A stretch of 64,000 nucleotides of DNA from Gracilariopsis chorda (taxonomy: Eukaryota > Rhodophyta > Florideophyceae > Gracilariales > Gracilariaceae). Under the pieces are notes generated by a model. It saw only the letters and a list, made by a program, of their open reading frames with translations, made no database searches and was not told where the DNA came from. Location: contig NBIV01000080.1 of assembly GCA_003194525.1 (NCBI GenBank), forward strand, positions 204,975 through 268,974, read 5' to 3'. Positions 20,868 to 32,981 of the stretch are shown here, one piece after another. Every line of letters begins with the position of its first letter. The first letter of the stretch is position 1. Made by a program: the position numbers and the translations under genes.

Positions 20868-21371
20868 ATTTCAAGAGAAATGAGATGCACAATCTCGTAT
20901 CACAGCACATTGATCAGCCTTGTTTTCCAAAGCTGAAACCGTGAGGTATCATGTTCTGTGGATCCTGAGAGTATGCGCAATTCTTCTTGCATGAAAAAAT
21001 CGAACCAGCCAACTTGTTGCAATCACTCTCGGAAGGAAGGTGACGGATCATGCAAGATTGTTCAACAGATTCGGAGAATAGCATTCTAGCGTCGCCAACG
21101 TTTTTCATGGGCGCAATTTGGGACTCGCAAGGACAAAAACCAGCAACATTTGTTTTTTGTATATTTTTGTTTTGTTCGTGCTTTCGCGTATGCATGGTAT
21201 CCTTCGAATGATATCCACGGGCATCATCGCTCTCCAAACTTTTTTGTAATGCCATAAGAGCAACGAAGAGGTACAACGATACTTAGCTTTAGGCGTTGCT
21301 GTTGCCGCCGCTGTCGTCTTCCGTTCGTTTGTCACAAGAGCACACATTTCTCTTGCATCTCGCCACCCGTG
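20868..21371. promoter_or_regulatory. Divergent promoter region (ALG10 / mL53)
   Basis: 504 bp between opposed start codons. No long frame of coding character and no motif I would name; assigned by position only. Confidence 0.4.
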
Positions 21372-21927
21372 ATGGGACAGCTAGTCCGCTCAGTTGCTGC
21401 GAGCAGGCAGGCGAAGGAGCTCTTCAAAGCTTTGCAGAAGGTGAATGTGACCGTAAACCCTTTTGATCACAGAGCCACAACTGCAAGGTATGACATTACT
21501 AGTGTTCCGCGAAGTGACGATGGGACTGAGAAATGAGTAGAACCTGACTTTATCTATCCAACTATATTATTCATAGAGAATTTCTTCGCCGAGTACGTAC
21601 ACCACCTGTGAAGAAGGCGAATCCGAAGCTGAAAACAGAGCTCATCTTATCAGAGGAATACGGCAATGCAAATATTGAGCTTCTGTACGGTACGTTACCT
21701 GTTTGAGCGTGCCTCGTGGAAGAGCGCATTGAACTAACGCGAAGGTACATTATTTATCCGGTTATCGTATAGCTGATGGTCACAAACAAAGAATCCATAC
21801 CAGTGGCATGAAAATTGTGGATATAATTGATGAGGTTGAACGTTTCGCCAGATGGAAAGGAGATGGTGCGCAAAATCCATTCGGAAAGTTAAGGGAGGCA
21901 AGGGCAAAAGAGCTGGGATTGAGTTAA
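21372..21927 (+). CDS. mL53: Mitochondrial large ribosomal subunit protein mL53
   Basis: Three exons, 21372-21487, 21577-21689 and 21773-21927, give 127 residues. Donors are GTATGA and GTACGT, acceptors ATTCATAG and CGTATAG; the introns are 89 and 83 nt, with CCAACTA and AACTAAC branch-like motifs. The spliced frame reads NPFDHRATTAREFLRRV, then ELILSEEYGNANIELLYADG, then GMKIVDIIDEVERFARW. This is the thioredoxin-like mL53 pattern: NPF(x)(x)(x)A(x)(x)AR(x)FL near the start, then a KF/YxDG strand and the IKxVxEEVxRHSR-type helix. mL53 sits in the mitochondrial ribosome. No single unspliced frame covers it, so simple ORF calling would miss the gene. Confidence 0.85.
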
Positions 21928-22446
21928 CTACTAAACTTCGTGGATATAGCGCAAGTAGGTTTAAGAAGGAAGTTAGGTCCCTCAAAGAAAGCTTCACTTA
22001 CTTCGAGGCATCCGCACAAAACTCTCAAGTTACCTGCGGATGCAATAAGTTAATCGATCCAGAGTCCCGTTGCCTTTCTATACGAGGGACTTATATTCTT
22101 CACGTGTTACCAAACCTGCAGACTGATTTCAGCACCTGAAGCAGTATTTCGTGAGCACTTACTCTCTGCAAGTTCTTACTGATCATATATAGTTGCTTGA
22201 TCCGGATTTTCAACCCCAGTGACCTTTGAAATCAGTAATCCTTTGACTTACGTTCCAAAAGATTAACCTATACTACAAAACACTCCTGCCATTCGCCTAT
22301 CAAAGCAACAAGCACTTTTCTTTAGGGATCAAGTCCGGATAAAACGCTTTGTTTCTTTACAGTAAACAGGTATACTTCACCAAGTCACTGCCAACCATGA
22401 CTGAGACTCCTTTCTAGCAGCAAGTCGACGCAGTTCAGAGGCGCAT
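21928..22446. other. Convergent intergenic spacer
   Basis: Between mL53 (+) and the copine-like gene (-). Nothing recognised. Confidence 0.5.
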
Positions 22447-23448
22447 TTAAGCTCGAAAAGAAACTTCGAAGTCAAAGCTGCTCGAGTTGTCCGCCAGAGT
22501 AGCGCGAGTCACGCACAACTCACCAACAGACTCCCCAGCTAGTCCCAGGCTAATCTTCTTGCCAACCCCCTGGCGACGCAAAGAACCCAGAGACATTTGC
22601 ACAGCTCCAATCAGCTTATGCTCGGTGATAGATTTATGAGAACGAAGTTCGATGCGCAGCGGAGTCTCTTCAACATTTCCGCCCCTTTTTGACGTTCTAA
22701 TCTTCGCGCGATGCAATAAGTCTTCGGAGAAAGCTGCGTCTTCTGCCTTCTTCTTCGCCGGAGATCTATAGATGGGTGCCCATTCATTGTTAGCTCTTCG
22801 ACGATAAATTGTTATGTACGGTCTGATTAGGAACATGCCAAAGAACGAAGAGTTCTTGAACTTACAGAGTCCCAGAAAGACTTCATGGTCATCATCTGAT
22901 GGATCACATAGTTCTCCGATTACCGTAACTGTTCCAGTTTCTTTTAGGTCTTCGTTTTCAAGTTCCAGTGTCTTACCATTGCAACCTTCTTTGAGAATAT
23001 CATCAACACGACACACGCAGCTGCCAATGACCTCCTGTTTCTCAAGGTTTTGTGTCTTTGAGTCGCGGTCGTATATTGTGACACGAAGAGCAAGACTGCG
23101 GGGTGTTCCTGGTGGAAGCAGAAAGGTCCGAACCCACTTCGGATTTAAGACGTCCCAAATAGTTTCGGTGCGTCCTTGAAGATGGAATGCAGTGTGATTG
23201 TCTGTTAGCTTTTTGAAACAAATTCTGCCTGGGAGGCATTTTCCTACGAAGAACACTCATGCAGCAAAACCTGAAAGCAACTTACCGACTTCCACCCATT
23301 TGCCATTCTTCTGCTCTTCAACAAGGGCGAACGGATCGCTTAGAGAGAAAACGTCCATATTTGCCAGATTGGAGGCCTCGATTTGAAGTTCCAGTTGACA
23401 TCCAATCGTCGAGCCGTCATGTTCTACGGACACGGGAGATACAGACAT
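22447..23448 (-). CDS. Copine-like protein with two C2 domains, no vWA domain
   Basis: Two exons, 23448-23286 and 23174-22447, 296 residues, ATG at 23448. The intron (111 nt) has GTAAGT, a perfect AGCTAACAG branch site 28 nt before a CTTCAAG acceptor, and joins GKWVEV to GRTETIWDVLNPKWVRTF, which restores the C2A strand typical of copines. A reading frame also runs through the last part of the intron, so an unspliced prediction would insert about 23 foreign residues. C2A (about 15-140) has SLSDPFALVE and YDRD; C2B (about 145-290) has KFKNSSFFGMF. Copines bind membranes and phospholipids in a calcium-dependent way through C2A-C2B and then carry a von Willebrand A domain. Here a TAA ends the protein after C2B, so the vWA is missing. 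Confidence 0.8.
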
Positions 23449-24859
23449 GATATATATTTCGACGAGAACAATACCCTCTCTCCCAGAAGAGCGAGTAGGT
23501 CTTTTTGTCTTGCAGAAATCCAAAGAACCAAGGAAAACTTCAACTTGGTCTATATCTCCACTTCTCTACGCACGTACAGCGACAAGGTAAGGAGCACAGT
23601 CAATAGAGTTCATCCAATGAAGCAAATCGTATGAAAACCACAACAATGGACTTAGTCGGACGATGGACACCCTCAGTATGTACATGTATATGATCATGCA
23701 GAGCAGAAATGCCAAGTTAGGCTGTTGACATTTTTGGAAGCTACGCGATCTGGTGCTTTCTGAATTGAATTTCGTGGTCACGCCTCGATGGATGGATGCC
23801 CCCCACTCCCCGTGGACTACAAAGGTTATGAAGTGAAACCTACGTACTGACGCTCAACAACTAAGGACTACAACAGGTGTGTGATGCAAAAAGGCTTTAC
23901 GACTCATTGTTGTGTGCCTTCTCTCTATCGGATAGGTCTGAAGTCTAGACATCGTATTTTGCCTGGTAAAGATCATACATACCTAGTACTGAGATACTGC
24001 AGCCATCCCCAGGAAGCAGTTTCGGAAACGATATCAAGTGCGCAAACCTTTCTCCCGTTGCGAATCAGAGGGAAGAGAAGTAGATCGCCGATGGTGTGAG
24101 TTGCAGGGATTAAGGAGTCGTGAGTAGAGATTAACTCCTAGACTTAGTTCCTGGACTTCGGCACTGGAAGAACGAACCAACATGTGCCAATCTGACCCGG
24201 GATGTCGTTAAAGTCGTCCGGGCGAAATGAGTCGAAGTTGAAGCGGTCGTACGCATCCCTAGACCTACGATGTCAAGTTGCTTTTTGCTGCCTTAGTACA
24301 GCGCTGAGGGATCACGCGGGAACCGCCACTGGCCCCGCTTCAGGAACAATGCATTAATCCGCACGCCGTGGTGTTGCGACCTTCCTGTTGATGCAAGTCC
24401 GGAAGAAGTACAATGGATCTGCAACTGGGTTTGCCTGGAGGACTTGGCTTTTGGGGCAGAGAAGAGCTAAGAAGTTGCAGTCCGCGAAAAATGAAACGGA
24501 ACAAAGGCAAAATTCATAGCGTCTCTCCATGTCAAACAGCATTACAGTGTGAACAATATGCACTAAGAGCATCTCCACCAGGTTCAGTAAAAAAGCAAAA
24601 AACAAAATTTTAACTGGGCGTACCTTAATGAGCGACTCCTGAAAACTCTTTTTCTTTTCCGTAGTATATTTTGCGCCGATTGTAGTATGTTTGCACATAC
24701 CGTTCTGAAATATAGATGCATCAAATAGTGGAGTAAACCACTGTGCGCTTTGAGTACGAGCATGCGCGGCGCTGTACAAGCAATAACAAGCACAGGCCTT
24801 CGTTTCCCCTTGGATCCACTCATAAACGCAGCCACCAAGACTCGCTTACGTTTTTTCTC
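23449..24859. other. Spacer between gene island and transposon block
   Basis: About 1.4 kb with no gene I can support. Marks the change from host genes to mobile elements. A stretch GAGCATCTCCACCAGG near 24569-24584 resembles Harbinger/Tourist termini (GAGCATCTCCAACAG), but I could not find its inverted partner. Confidence 0.4.
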
Positions 24860-26043
24860 ATGTCTTATCCTCGCGCTTTGCTTCTCTTGCTTTTGCTGAG
24901 CAGGGCGAAAAACAAAAGAACTATTCAATTCAAACAACAGCTTAATGCAGAAGGTCGCAGACGTAGAGATCGACGCATTCCACGCAGGGCTCTTCAGGCT
25001 CCCTACAAAGCCCCATTCATGACTTTATAATTATCAGGCTGTGATCAAAGCCTGATAACTTTTACTGGGTTTGATCACAAAGCCTTTGAATACATTGACA
25101 CGATTTACCCCAGTGTATAACGCAAACTCACCGTACTCTACACATGGCTACATAAGATCCATACCAATTGCCGCTCGAGGTAGAGGCAGACCAAGAACGA
25201 TGACGGCAACGCATTTTTTGGGGCTTTGCCTGGCACGTACGCCTGCGAAAGGCTCGATGATGGTTTTATGCCTTCTTTTTGGCATCACCAGTTCTGTGTG
25301 CTCCCTATTTTTGAGATACGGGCGCCGTATTTTGCATTTTGTACTACTTAGAGACCATCACGCTCAGATTAAAATGCCAACTGAAGAAGAAATTCTGGAA
25401 TACCAGGCTGCCTCTGCAGCGAAGTATTTTACTTTACATGAGTTGTATGCAGTGTCGGATGGGTTGAAGCTCTACTTAGAGCAATCTGGCGACTGCCTTA
25501 TACAAGAAATGTTCTATAACGGGTGGACACACGACCACTACGTCTCTAATGTCATTGTTTTTGCCCCGAGTGGGGTCATAATAGCATGTGCTTTGAACGC
25601 ACCAGGCTCGCTCTATGCATCATTGTATGGTCGCCGAGTGGGGAAATGTATATCAAAAGCTCGAAGAGAGTTTTGTTCAGTTCGAAGGGCACGTGGTTGT
25701 TGACTCGGCATTCTCGAAAGGCGAGTATCCATTTTTGTTGAAATCTGCTCAGGATTATCTGGGAGCAGCTGAAGGCGCTTCGCAAGTTATCCAGTTTCGG
25801 CAAACGACGTCCGCTTGGCAGGCATCAGAGTGGGGTATGCGTGCCTTTCAAGGGAGTTTCCCACGGATGAAGGACAGCTTTCTCTACGAAGAGAGGGGAG
25901 AACGAAAAATTATGTTAGTTAGCACCGCGCTTTTGTTCAACATACGAACGCGTTTAGTTGGAATCAATCATATACTTAACACTTACATGCCACATTTGAG
26001 CACTGATGCGAACGTTTTTGCATCAAGGCGCTTGAACATATAG
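24860..26043 (+). pseudogene. DDE-superfamily (PIF/Harbinger-like) transposase, frameshifted
   Basis: Starts near ATG 24860 (SRAKNKRTIQFKQQLNAEGR), shifts frame around 25030, continues through TFTGFDHKAFEYIDTIYP and RGRGRPRTMTA...LGLCLA to the first catalytic region (VSDGLKLYLEQSGD), then FYNGWTHDHYVSNVIVFAPS and LNAPGS. A second shift near 25610 leads into EWGNVYQKLEESF and VVDSAFSKGEYPFLLKS, ending 26043. The DGLKL, N-PGS-DS and VVDSAF blocks are the three acidic motifs of a DDE family found in oomycetes and some algae. The product would cut and paste its own element. Two frameshifts make it inactive. It converges on the DUF6818 gene with 9 bp between stops. Confidence 0.75.
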
Positions 26044-26052
26044 TAAACGTAA

Positions 26053-27156
26053 CTATCCGCTCTTTTTGAGGTTTTGGGTGATTACAAGCATCATCATCTC
26101 CATCATTTGAGAATGACGTCTCGATTCCTCATCTCGCCGTACCCTATCTTGCAGACGTTCTTCCTCTCGGCGTTCTTTTTCAAGGTGGCGTTCTTCCTCT
26201 CTCCTCTCCTTATCAGCCTTTCGTTCCTCCTCTCGTCTTAGAGACTCTTCTTCGCGACGGGTTTGTTCCTGGATCATGGACAACTTGTATAGTGATATAA
26301 AGTCATCATCGGCCGACGACGACTTGGACCGGCTGTTACTCAGCGAACGGGACGCGCGGTGCTGGACTAGGGGTCTTGGCTTTGGTAGTGGTTCGCTGCC
26401 ACTCGCAGCTGCCTCTTTTACAAACTCTCCTTCCTCACACGTTCCTGGTTTTCGCATATCAACTTCTTCAAGCGGAGTTGTGATCGATAACGCGTTTCCA
26501 GATTCCACAAAATCTTCGTCAACTTCTTCACCTGTCCCAAGATCCGCCCGCTCTGTCATCGCGATTCTGATAGCCTTCGCACGCCGGACATCGTCTGGAA
26601 TAAATGCATCACCAGTCGGCATACGCCTACGGTGTAGCGATGGGAATTTGCGCTTTAGACTGTCAGCAGTTCGCAACGATTGCGGAAAAATCTTTCCATG
26701 CTCACAAGCCACTTTTTCCCACTCTTCGCGGCAAAGTGGCAACAACTGCTCTATGATATCAAGCATGACCGACACTTCTTTTGCACCAAAACCATGCCCC
26801 CGTGTTCCAACGTCCTTGGCTTTAGCAGATGTTTTCTGCACCTTCTTGCTGCCGCGGTTCTAACGAATGTTAGAACTTAAACGCTGTGTTGATGGTGCTG
26901 TTGTTGGTCGGGAAGGATTGCTAAAGACGGAATTGATTCTGCGGTGGTGACTAGGTGATTGATGTGGTAATGGAATCGTTTCGCCGTATTCCATTGCAGA
27001 GGGTGATATAGTTGGGTGAAGTATAGCGGCGCTCGTTGGTTGAGACACGCTCTGCGCTATGTTTGGAGAAAGAGTTTTCGGCTTGGGAGATTCATCAGCT
27101 TCGGTAGAGATCTGTTGGATATGTTGGGATATACTGTGTGGGTTACTTGATTACAT
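26053..27156 (-). pseudogene. DUF6818 Myb/SANT-like accessory protein of the same transposon
   Basis: A minus-strand frame of about 367 codons from ATG 27156, with TAA as codon 2 and a TAG at about 26860 in the same frame; otherwise open. The core reads GFGAKEVSVMLDIIEQLLPL, then EEWEKVACEH, IFPQSLRTADSLKRKFPSLH, and PDDVRRAKAIRIAMTERADLG. This is a trihelix-like DNA-binding fold known as DUF6818 in oomycete and algal proteins. The C-terminus is a long Arg/Glu coiled coil (ERREEERHLEKERREEERLQ). Harbinger-type elements need a Myb-like partner that brings the transposase to the ends; placement tail to tail with the transposase fits that role. Both stops could come from CAA or CAG by C-to-T change. 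Confidence 0.65.
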
Positions 27157-27424
27157 CCTCTTGAGATGACAAAGAGTTAGACGAGTGTAGAGTGCGATCA
27201 AGTAGAGAGCGAAACCAGTTCGCAACTGAAAGGAGAGAAAAGGTTGATCTTAAGGGAGGGACTGGCGCAGCAGAGTTTGGCCATCAAGAGTGGATGTTCT
27301 CATTTCGCGCTAAATTGTGCGTCAGGGTGGAATTTGAGTCATGCACAAATCGTCTCCGTAGTCCCTGAGAGGTCGAGCAATTCCATGATTTGGTCATGCT
27401 AAAAGCGACATTTCTACACAACTT

Positions 27425-27739
27425 GTGTCTACACAAATCGGAAAATTGCATTTTCAGGAGAAGGTGGAGGAGCTATCATGCTCTAATGTGGAAAACAACA
27501 GCTCTTCAAAGAGTAAACCGATTGTCCCCAGTGCCTTTAAATCTCTCTCTCGCCCAAGTGGCAGGAAACGCGCCAAACAAGAGGGTAGCCGAATGAATTA
27601 TTCTGAACAAAAGGTACGGCTCGCTACCAAGTCGATTGAGACAGAAATGCAACGTAATCAGGTTTTGAAAAGGCATTACGAGATAATGCTTTTCACGAAT
27701 GCTCCGTCCGAGTGCATTTCAAATCAATCCATTGCATAA
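27425..27739 (+). pseudogene. NAM-associated / Myb-like accessory ORF of a PIF element, decayed
   Basis: Plus-strand frame with SRPSGRKRAKQEGSR followed by KSIETEMQRNQVLKRHYEIM and LFTNAPSECISNQSI. That matches the C-terminal part of plant and algal proteins with trihelix plus 'NAM-associated' C-terminal regions (RPxGRKKAK, then RNEVLEExNEIMLFT), which are common second genes of PIF/Harbinger elements. The N-terminal DNA-binding part is not recognisable upstream, so this is a truncated relic. It converges on the transposase fragment that ends at 27918. Confidence 0.5.
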
Positions 27740-27917
27740 TTCAATATTATGCGGCAGCATGCGCTCAAAGGCATCAAAATTGAACAAAAGAAAGCACGAC
27801 AAAATGACAGACAGAACGACAAGAATGAGTTAAACATGTGTACCAAATGAGTGAATGTCCACGCAGAAAATCAGAACAGCAATGATCAAGATGCTTTTCC
27901 TACCTTGCACTCTTGAT

Positions 27918-28437
27918 TTAAAAGTTGTGTTTCGTCGGCCTTAAAATGCACAAGTCGCAGAGTAGCTCAGACCCCTTTGCGTCCCATGGATGTGATAAAC
28001 CCAATGAGCTTGTCTTGTTATATTCTTCAAGATCTTTACTTAACTTTTGAACAGCACATATCGCTGCAAGAGACCATACAGGTGGTGTGAGTTGCTCCGA
28101 TCTGGTCCCAGTACGCCACAGAACAGGAGCGTCTTCTCCAATCACAGCTGACACATTTGCACCCATCGTGTCATACACACCCTTTTCCAAAACGCGGTGC
28201 TCGACCATCATGTTGTGTAAAATAATGCAGCACTTCATAATCTTCATTGAACTTTTGTACCATAGCCTGCACGGCCTCGCAACAATGTGCCATTTTCCTT
28301 GCAGTACTCAAAATGCACTCTCCACATCTTTCCTTCCGGCTTCTTGTATTCGTGCGAGAAGCTTTTCTTTATTTGTTGTAGGTTCTGGACACGTATGCAC
28401 AAACATGGGCCACCTCGGATATATTCCATCAGCAAAC
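27918..28437 (-). pseudogene. PIF/Harbinger transposase, C-terminal part (downstream of the Gypsy-1 insertion)
   Basis: Minus-strand fragments with the GIYPRWPMF-type motif next to the insertion, a Glu-containing helix region, and CCIILHNMMVEH, the standard C-terminal motif (KACIILHNMIVE) of the Plant_tran/DDE_Tnp_4 family (PF04827). The frame is broken at least twice (near 28244 and within 28250-28400). It continues the protein begun at 35190-35860; the sequence on the two sides of Gypsy-1 joins within one codon context after removing one copy of the CAAAC duplication. Confidence 0.75.
28433..28437. repeat. Target-site duplication, left copy (Gypsy-1)
   Basis: CAAAC immediately before the LTR; the same five bases follow the right LTR at 35185-35189. 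Confidence 0.85.
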
Positions 28438-29504
28438 TGTGGGCGCCATCACGAGACGGTGACGCAGGGGTCTAAAATAAATTACAAATTAGCCTAAAAA
28501 GGGTGTTCCTCGTAGCTCAAAGCCCCAACAAAATGAAAAGTCACAAACAAAAGATCAAAATAACAACCAATGCAGGGACCAAAAGGACTCAACATGCAAC
28601 GATAAACAAAAATACAAAAGAAGAGCCCAAGGCTCAATCCAAAGAAAAACGTCTTGATACTTCCTAAAACGACGCACAACCCAAGCATTATTTCGAGGGT
28701 CACTAGGAGTCAGATTCCCGGCTTCCGGTAAGACACTCCGGATTTGAAGTGATTTCTGCAGCGTACCCACTTCTGCAACAACCACAATCAGGTGCGTACA
28801 ATCCTTACAGGGCTTCCAAAGGAGAGCTACTAACAGCGGGATATGCTTTCACTCTATACCCCATCTGGCCCTTTGCAGGAGAGGTTGCACGTCACGTCGC
28901 CTGCAGACAGCTTCCCGTCAAGCACTTCCGTCCAAAAACCACCAGGTCTTTCGACCGTCACCGTTATCCGAGCAAAGCTCCGGTGGGGGCTCACAGACGA
29001 CAGAAGCGCCTTTAGTACACACTACCCGTCTCCCGTCCACGCCAAGGGCGCTTCAACCGGTCTCAGCGACGGTAATGCCCCACCCCAAGTATGCACAAAG
29101 CGGCAAGCGCCTCAGTACATGCGGTTGAGAGTTGATGACTGATAGTAAAAGTTGAGACAGTGGTGGAGGTGAGTACTGTTTTACATGTGGGTCTATACAT
29201 GAGTCCAGACCAAAGTCCGAGACTCAACATCGCCCTTTTTTAGAGTCAAAAAGCACCCAGAACAACACAGAAACGCATCACTACTTTCTACTTACTCATG
29301 TGTGCGTCTAGGTTACTCCATTGGCTTCCAGAAGCCTCTGGAGCTGCACACTAACCAATATTAATTTAGCAACTGGTGCCTGCACCACCTAAATACAGTG
29401 GTTATGCTGGGCCAGCGAAGCTTAGAATGCTCCAGACACTGCTGGAGCACTCTAGACGTGTGTTCCAGCAGTGCTGGAACATTCTACCAATTTGGCGACC
29501 GACA
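28438..29504 (-). repeat. Gypsy-1 3' LTR
   Basis: 1067 bp, same length as its partner. The inner side is followed by CAATCCCCGCCCC, i.e. a purine-rich tract (GGGGCGGGGATTG) on the coding strand, as expected before a 3' LTR. The outer U3 start holds paired palindromes: inverted 11-mers at 29425-29435 and 29474-29484, with inner palindromes GTTCCAGCA/TGCTGGAAC. Confidence 0.95.
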
Positions 29505-29525
29505 CAATCCCCGCCCCAAAGGTTG

Positions 29526-32500
29526 CTACGCTGCGGCAACCTTGAAAATCCAGACTCCATTTGGACGCGGAAAGAACATCTTCAAGTGACAGGCGTGTAT
29601 GCCATGTCTGGTGTAGCGATTATTTGGGGAAACCAATGTGTAGCGGGGGTGCGTGGCTCTCACAACGCGACATGGACCAAAGAGCTTCGAAAAGAATGCA
29701 GGCCACTTAATCGTTGTATTCAAGGCCTTTCTCTCTGCAACCAAAACCAGATCGCCAACTTGAAACTTTTTTATCTTCTTCTCGTCAACATTTTGCCTGC
29801 GTGTGAGCGCAGAACGCTCCACCCTGTGGTTAGATGCTGCTAAAGCTTCGACTGGTCTGAATTTGTCCGTAGAATTCGTGCTTCTCGTAACCACGCCATC
29901 CTCCTCTCGGGCCATGCGCGGCTTCACGCCATAAAGTAGCTCGAAAGGCGAGATTCCACTGGCTAGGTTCCTGCGACAGTATCCATACAGTACAGAAGAA
30001 AGCTCATCGTTTTAACTAGAATGGTTTGCAAGCACCATCTTTCCAAGAGACAGCTAAAGTGTAGCAACCATTCTCTCAGCTCTACCATTCGACATGAGAG
30101 CGTAAGCCAGGACTGTCTTCCACTTGATACCATTCTCTTCCATGAAAGCTGAAAGTGAGTTAGAAGTGAAGCACGTCGCGTTGTCTGACACAATGATCTT
30201 CGGCAGCCCGAAAGCAGAAATGATCATCTTCTTCACAAACTCAATAACCACTTGTGACGTAGATGTTTTGTTGGGAATAGGAATAGGCCAGCCAGTCAAG
30301 TGCTCCACACAAACCAGGAGAAATCTGTACCCAGACTTGCTTTTCGGGAATGGGCCTGCGAATTCAATCGAGTATACATCAAAAAGAGAGGACATAGGAG
30401 TATGCATGTTGCTGTAGTACTTGGGCAATGGGGCCATTCTCTGACATTCTTCGCAACTCTTGACATATTCTCCAGTTTCTTGGTATATATCGGGCCACCA
30501 GAACCTCTCGGTGATCATCTTCCTCGTAGCCTTTACGTTCCAATGTCCGATCTCATCATGAAACGACTTGATGATTTCTTGTCTCATTTTGATGTCCGGA
30601 ACAACTCGTAGGTGATTCACCATTCTTCTGAAGAGCTTCCCTTCCCAGACAAGGAACCGCTTAGCGTTTCGTCGGATCGCCTCACGGATGTAGGCATCTT
30701 CCTCATCAGAATGCAACCCAGAAAGGTAGCGAGCAATAGTAGCATAGTACGGTTTCAGTCCAGAAAACTGTGCGGCGTCAGAGGCCAGACAAACCAAATC
30801 CCCTTCTTCTTCGTGCACTTCAACTTCATTTCCATGAAAGACCCTAGAGAGATAAGCGGCAGCACCATTACCCTTGCCTGCGCGGTACTCACTCTCGAAG
30901 TCATATTCAGCCAGGAAATCGAGCCAGCGTGCCAAGCGTCCATGTATATCTCGCTTCTGGAATGCATAATGCAGAGCGATGTGATCAGTGATAACCTTGT
31001 ATAGAACGGACGCAAGAAGGTACACCCTGAACTTCTTAAGAGCAAATATGACCGCCAAAGCTTCTCTTTCGCATGCAGAGTAATTTTTCTCTGCTGCAGT
31101 CATGATACGGCTGGCAAATTGCAGCGGGTGAATGTTTCCATCCTCTTTCTTCTGAGATAACACTGCGCCAAGGGAAACACTGGAAGCGTCGGTCTCCACA
31201 ATGAAAGGCTCCTCGAAGTCTGGAAACGATAACAATGGGGACTCTGTCAGCTTCTTCTTCAAACTGTGAAAGACATAAAGCATCTCATCCGTCCATGTCA
31301 GAGTCCTGGTCGCAGATGTAGCACTGTGAAGAGCTGAAGATGTCCCTGCAAAGCCTCTGATGAATTGGCGATAGTACCCTGCCAATCCAAGAAATGACCT
31401 TAGCTCTGTTGTATTTCTGGGGATTGGGGCGTCCTGTATCTTCTCAATCTTTGAATAGTCCACAGATACCCCACTGGAATCAATGACATGTCCAAGAAGA
31501 GATATTCTCGGATGTGCAAAGAAACACTTTGACAACTTAAGCCTAAGGCCGTGCTTACTAATGCGTTTCAGCACTACCTTCAGATGAACAGTATGCTCTT
31601 CCATGCTCTTAGACAACATAACAACGTCATCAATATAGACTCTCACAAACGGCAGATATCTGAGAACATGGTCCATCATCCACTGAAAGGTAGAGGGAGC
31701 ATTCATTAGACCAAACGGCATGACTTTGAACATGAAAGCCCCATACCTGCAAACAAAAGTGGTCATCTCTTTGGATTCTTCAGACATTCTCACTTGCCAG
31801 TATCCAGAAAACAGATCGAGTGTAGTGAACACGCAACACCCGCCAAGGTCGTCAAAGATTTCTTCCATTCGAGGCAGCGGCCAGCTATCGGCTTTCATGA
31901 CCCTATTGAGCTCTCAGTAGTCCACACAGAACCTTGGAGATCCATCTTTCTTAGAGGCTATGACCACTGGGAACGACCAGGCTGACGGAGAAGGGGTAAT
32001 AATACCAGCTTCAAGTAGGAGATCTATTTCCTTTCGAATGAACTCATTGTGCTTCGGGGACATTCTTCTTGCCCGGAAATATTGTGGCTTATCAACGGTG
32101 AGCTCGAAGGAATGTGAGACAGGGACATCGGCAGGGCGCAGATCTGTTAGGGACCACGCAATTACATCAGCTTCTTTCAGGCATGAGCTCATCTCCTTTT
32201 GTTCTTTCTCTGGTACATGAGAGAGCTTTGAGAACAACAACTCATCATGCTGATCCTTAGTAGTGATGTCCAACTCTGGTATCATGCCATTACTTTCGTC
32301 TTGAGTCTTGCCTGTCAGAGAGACGACCAGTTCATCATCCTCCTCGGAATCGCTCTCATCACAAGCAGCGTCGGAGTCAGACGTAAAATCGTCGCTATCC
32401 GTGTCACCTTCATCCCCTTCTGATACTTCAACGCGAGCATAGTCAAACCCAAGTGTCACTTTCTTGCCAGCTATTTTCATCTTAACTTGTTGATTACCAA

Positions 32501-32981
32501 GATCTAGGCAGGCCTGAAGCGTCTCAAGTGTGGGACACCCAACAATAATATCAAATGGAGGCCCTTCAATTAAATGGAAGTCCAATGGAATTGAAATGCC
32601 TCCGAAAGGAATGGGCACATCATGAAGTATACCCTTGCATACAGCGCTTGTTCCATTAGCAACCGTGATCTTCTTTGAGGTAGGTTCGGGCTCCAACGAT
32701 AGCTTCATGCACAGCTCAGTAGACATAAGGTTAGAGACAGCACCAGAATCAAGCAAAGCTTCACTTTCAGTTCCATATATCCTTACAGGAACTGCTTTCA
32801 GACGTCTAGGCTGTCTGCAAACTGGACCAACAAAAGAGCGCCGGACATTGCTTTTTCGGCTAATGAACTTTCGAGTCTCTTTCTTATCATCATCAGCGTC
32901 TCCACGGACCAATTCCCCAAACGTGAGCCCAGATGAGGCATTTGCCAGCTCCGTTAGAATATTATACTTGTTTGCATGATC
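29526..32981 (-). pseudogene. pol: Gypsy-1 pol (protease, reverse transcriptase, RNase H, integrase)
   Basis: Reads from about 32981 down to 29526. The protease has ALLDSGAVSNL near 32760. Reverse transcriptase has PSAWSFPVVIASKKDGSPRF, then TTLDLFSGYWQ, MPFGLMNAPSTFQ and the catalytic VYIDDVV near 31640. RNase H has ETDASSVSLGAVL and CEREALAVIFALKKF. Integrase has the HHCC-type zinc region (HDEIGHWN...CEECQR), the first Asp region and VSDNATCF; GPCRVV near 29600 is a GPY/F-like module. Lesions are a TAG at about 32982, a TGA at about 31912 between VDY and ELNR, a TAG at 30054 and further stops around 29960-30010. The enzymes would copy and insert the element; this copy is disrupted. Confidence 0.9.

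Noticed and set aside
22447-23256. Minus-strand frame read as a complete 269-residue gene
   Set aside because: Its first 27 codons lie inside the intron of the copine-like gene; splicing at 23286/23174 restores the C2A motif.
24569-24584. GAGCATCTCCACCAGG as the left end of the DDE/DUF6818 transposon
   Set aside because: Resembles Tourist/Harbinger ends, but I found no inverted partner and no TTA/TAA duplication.
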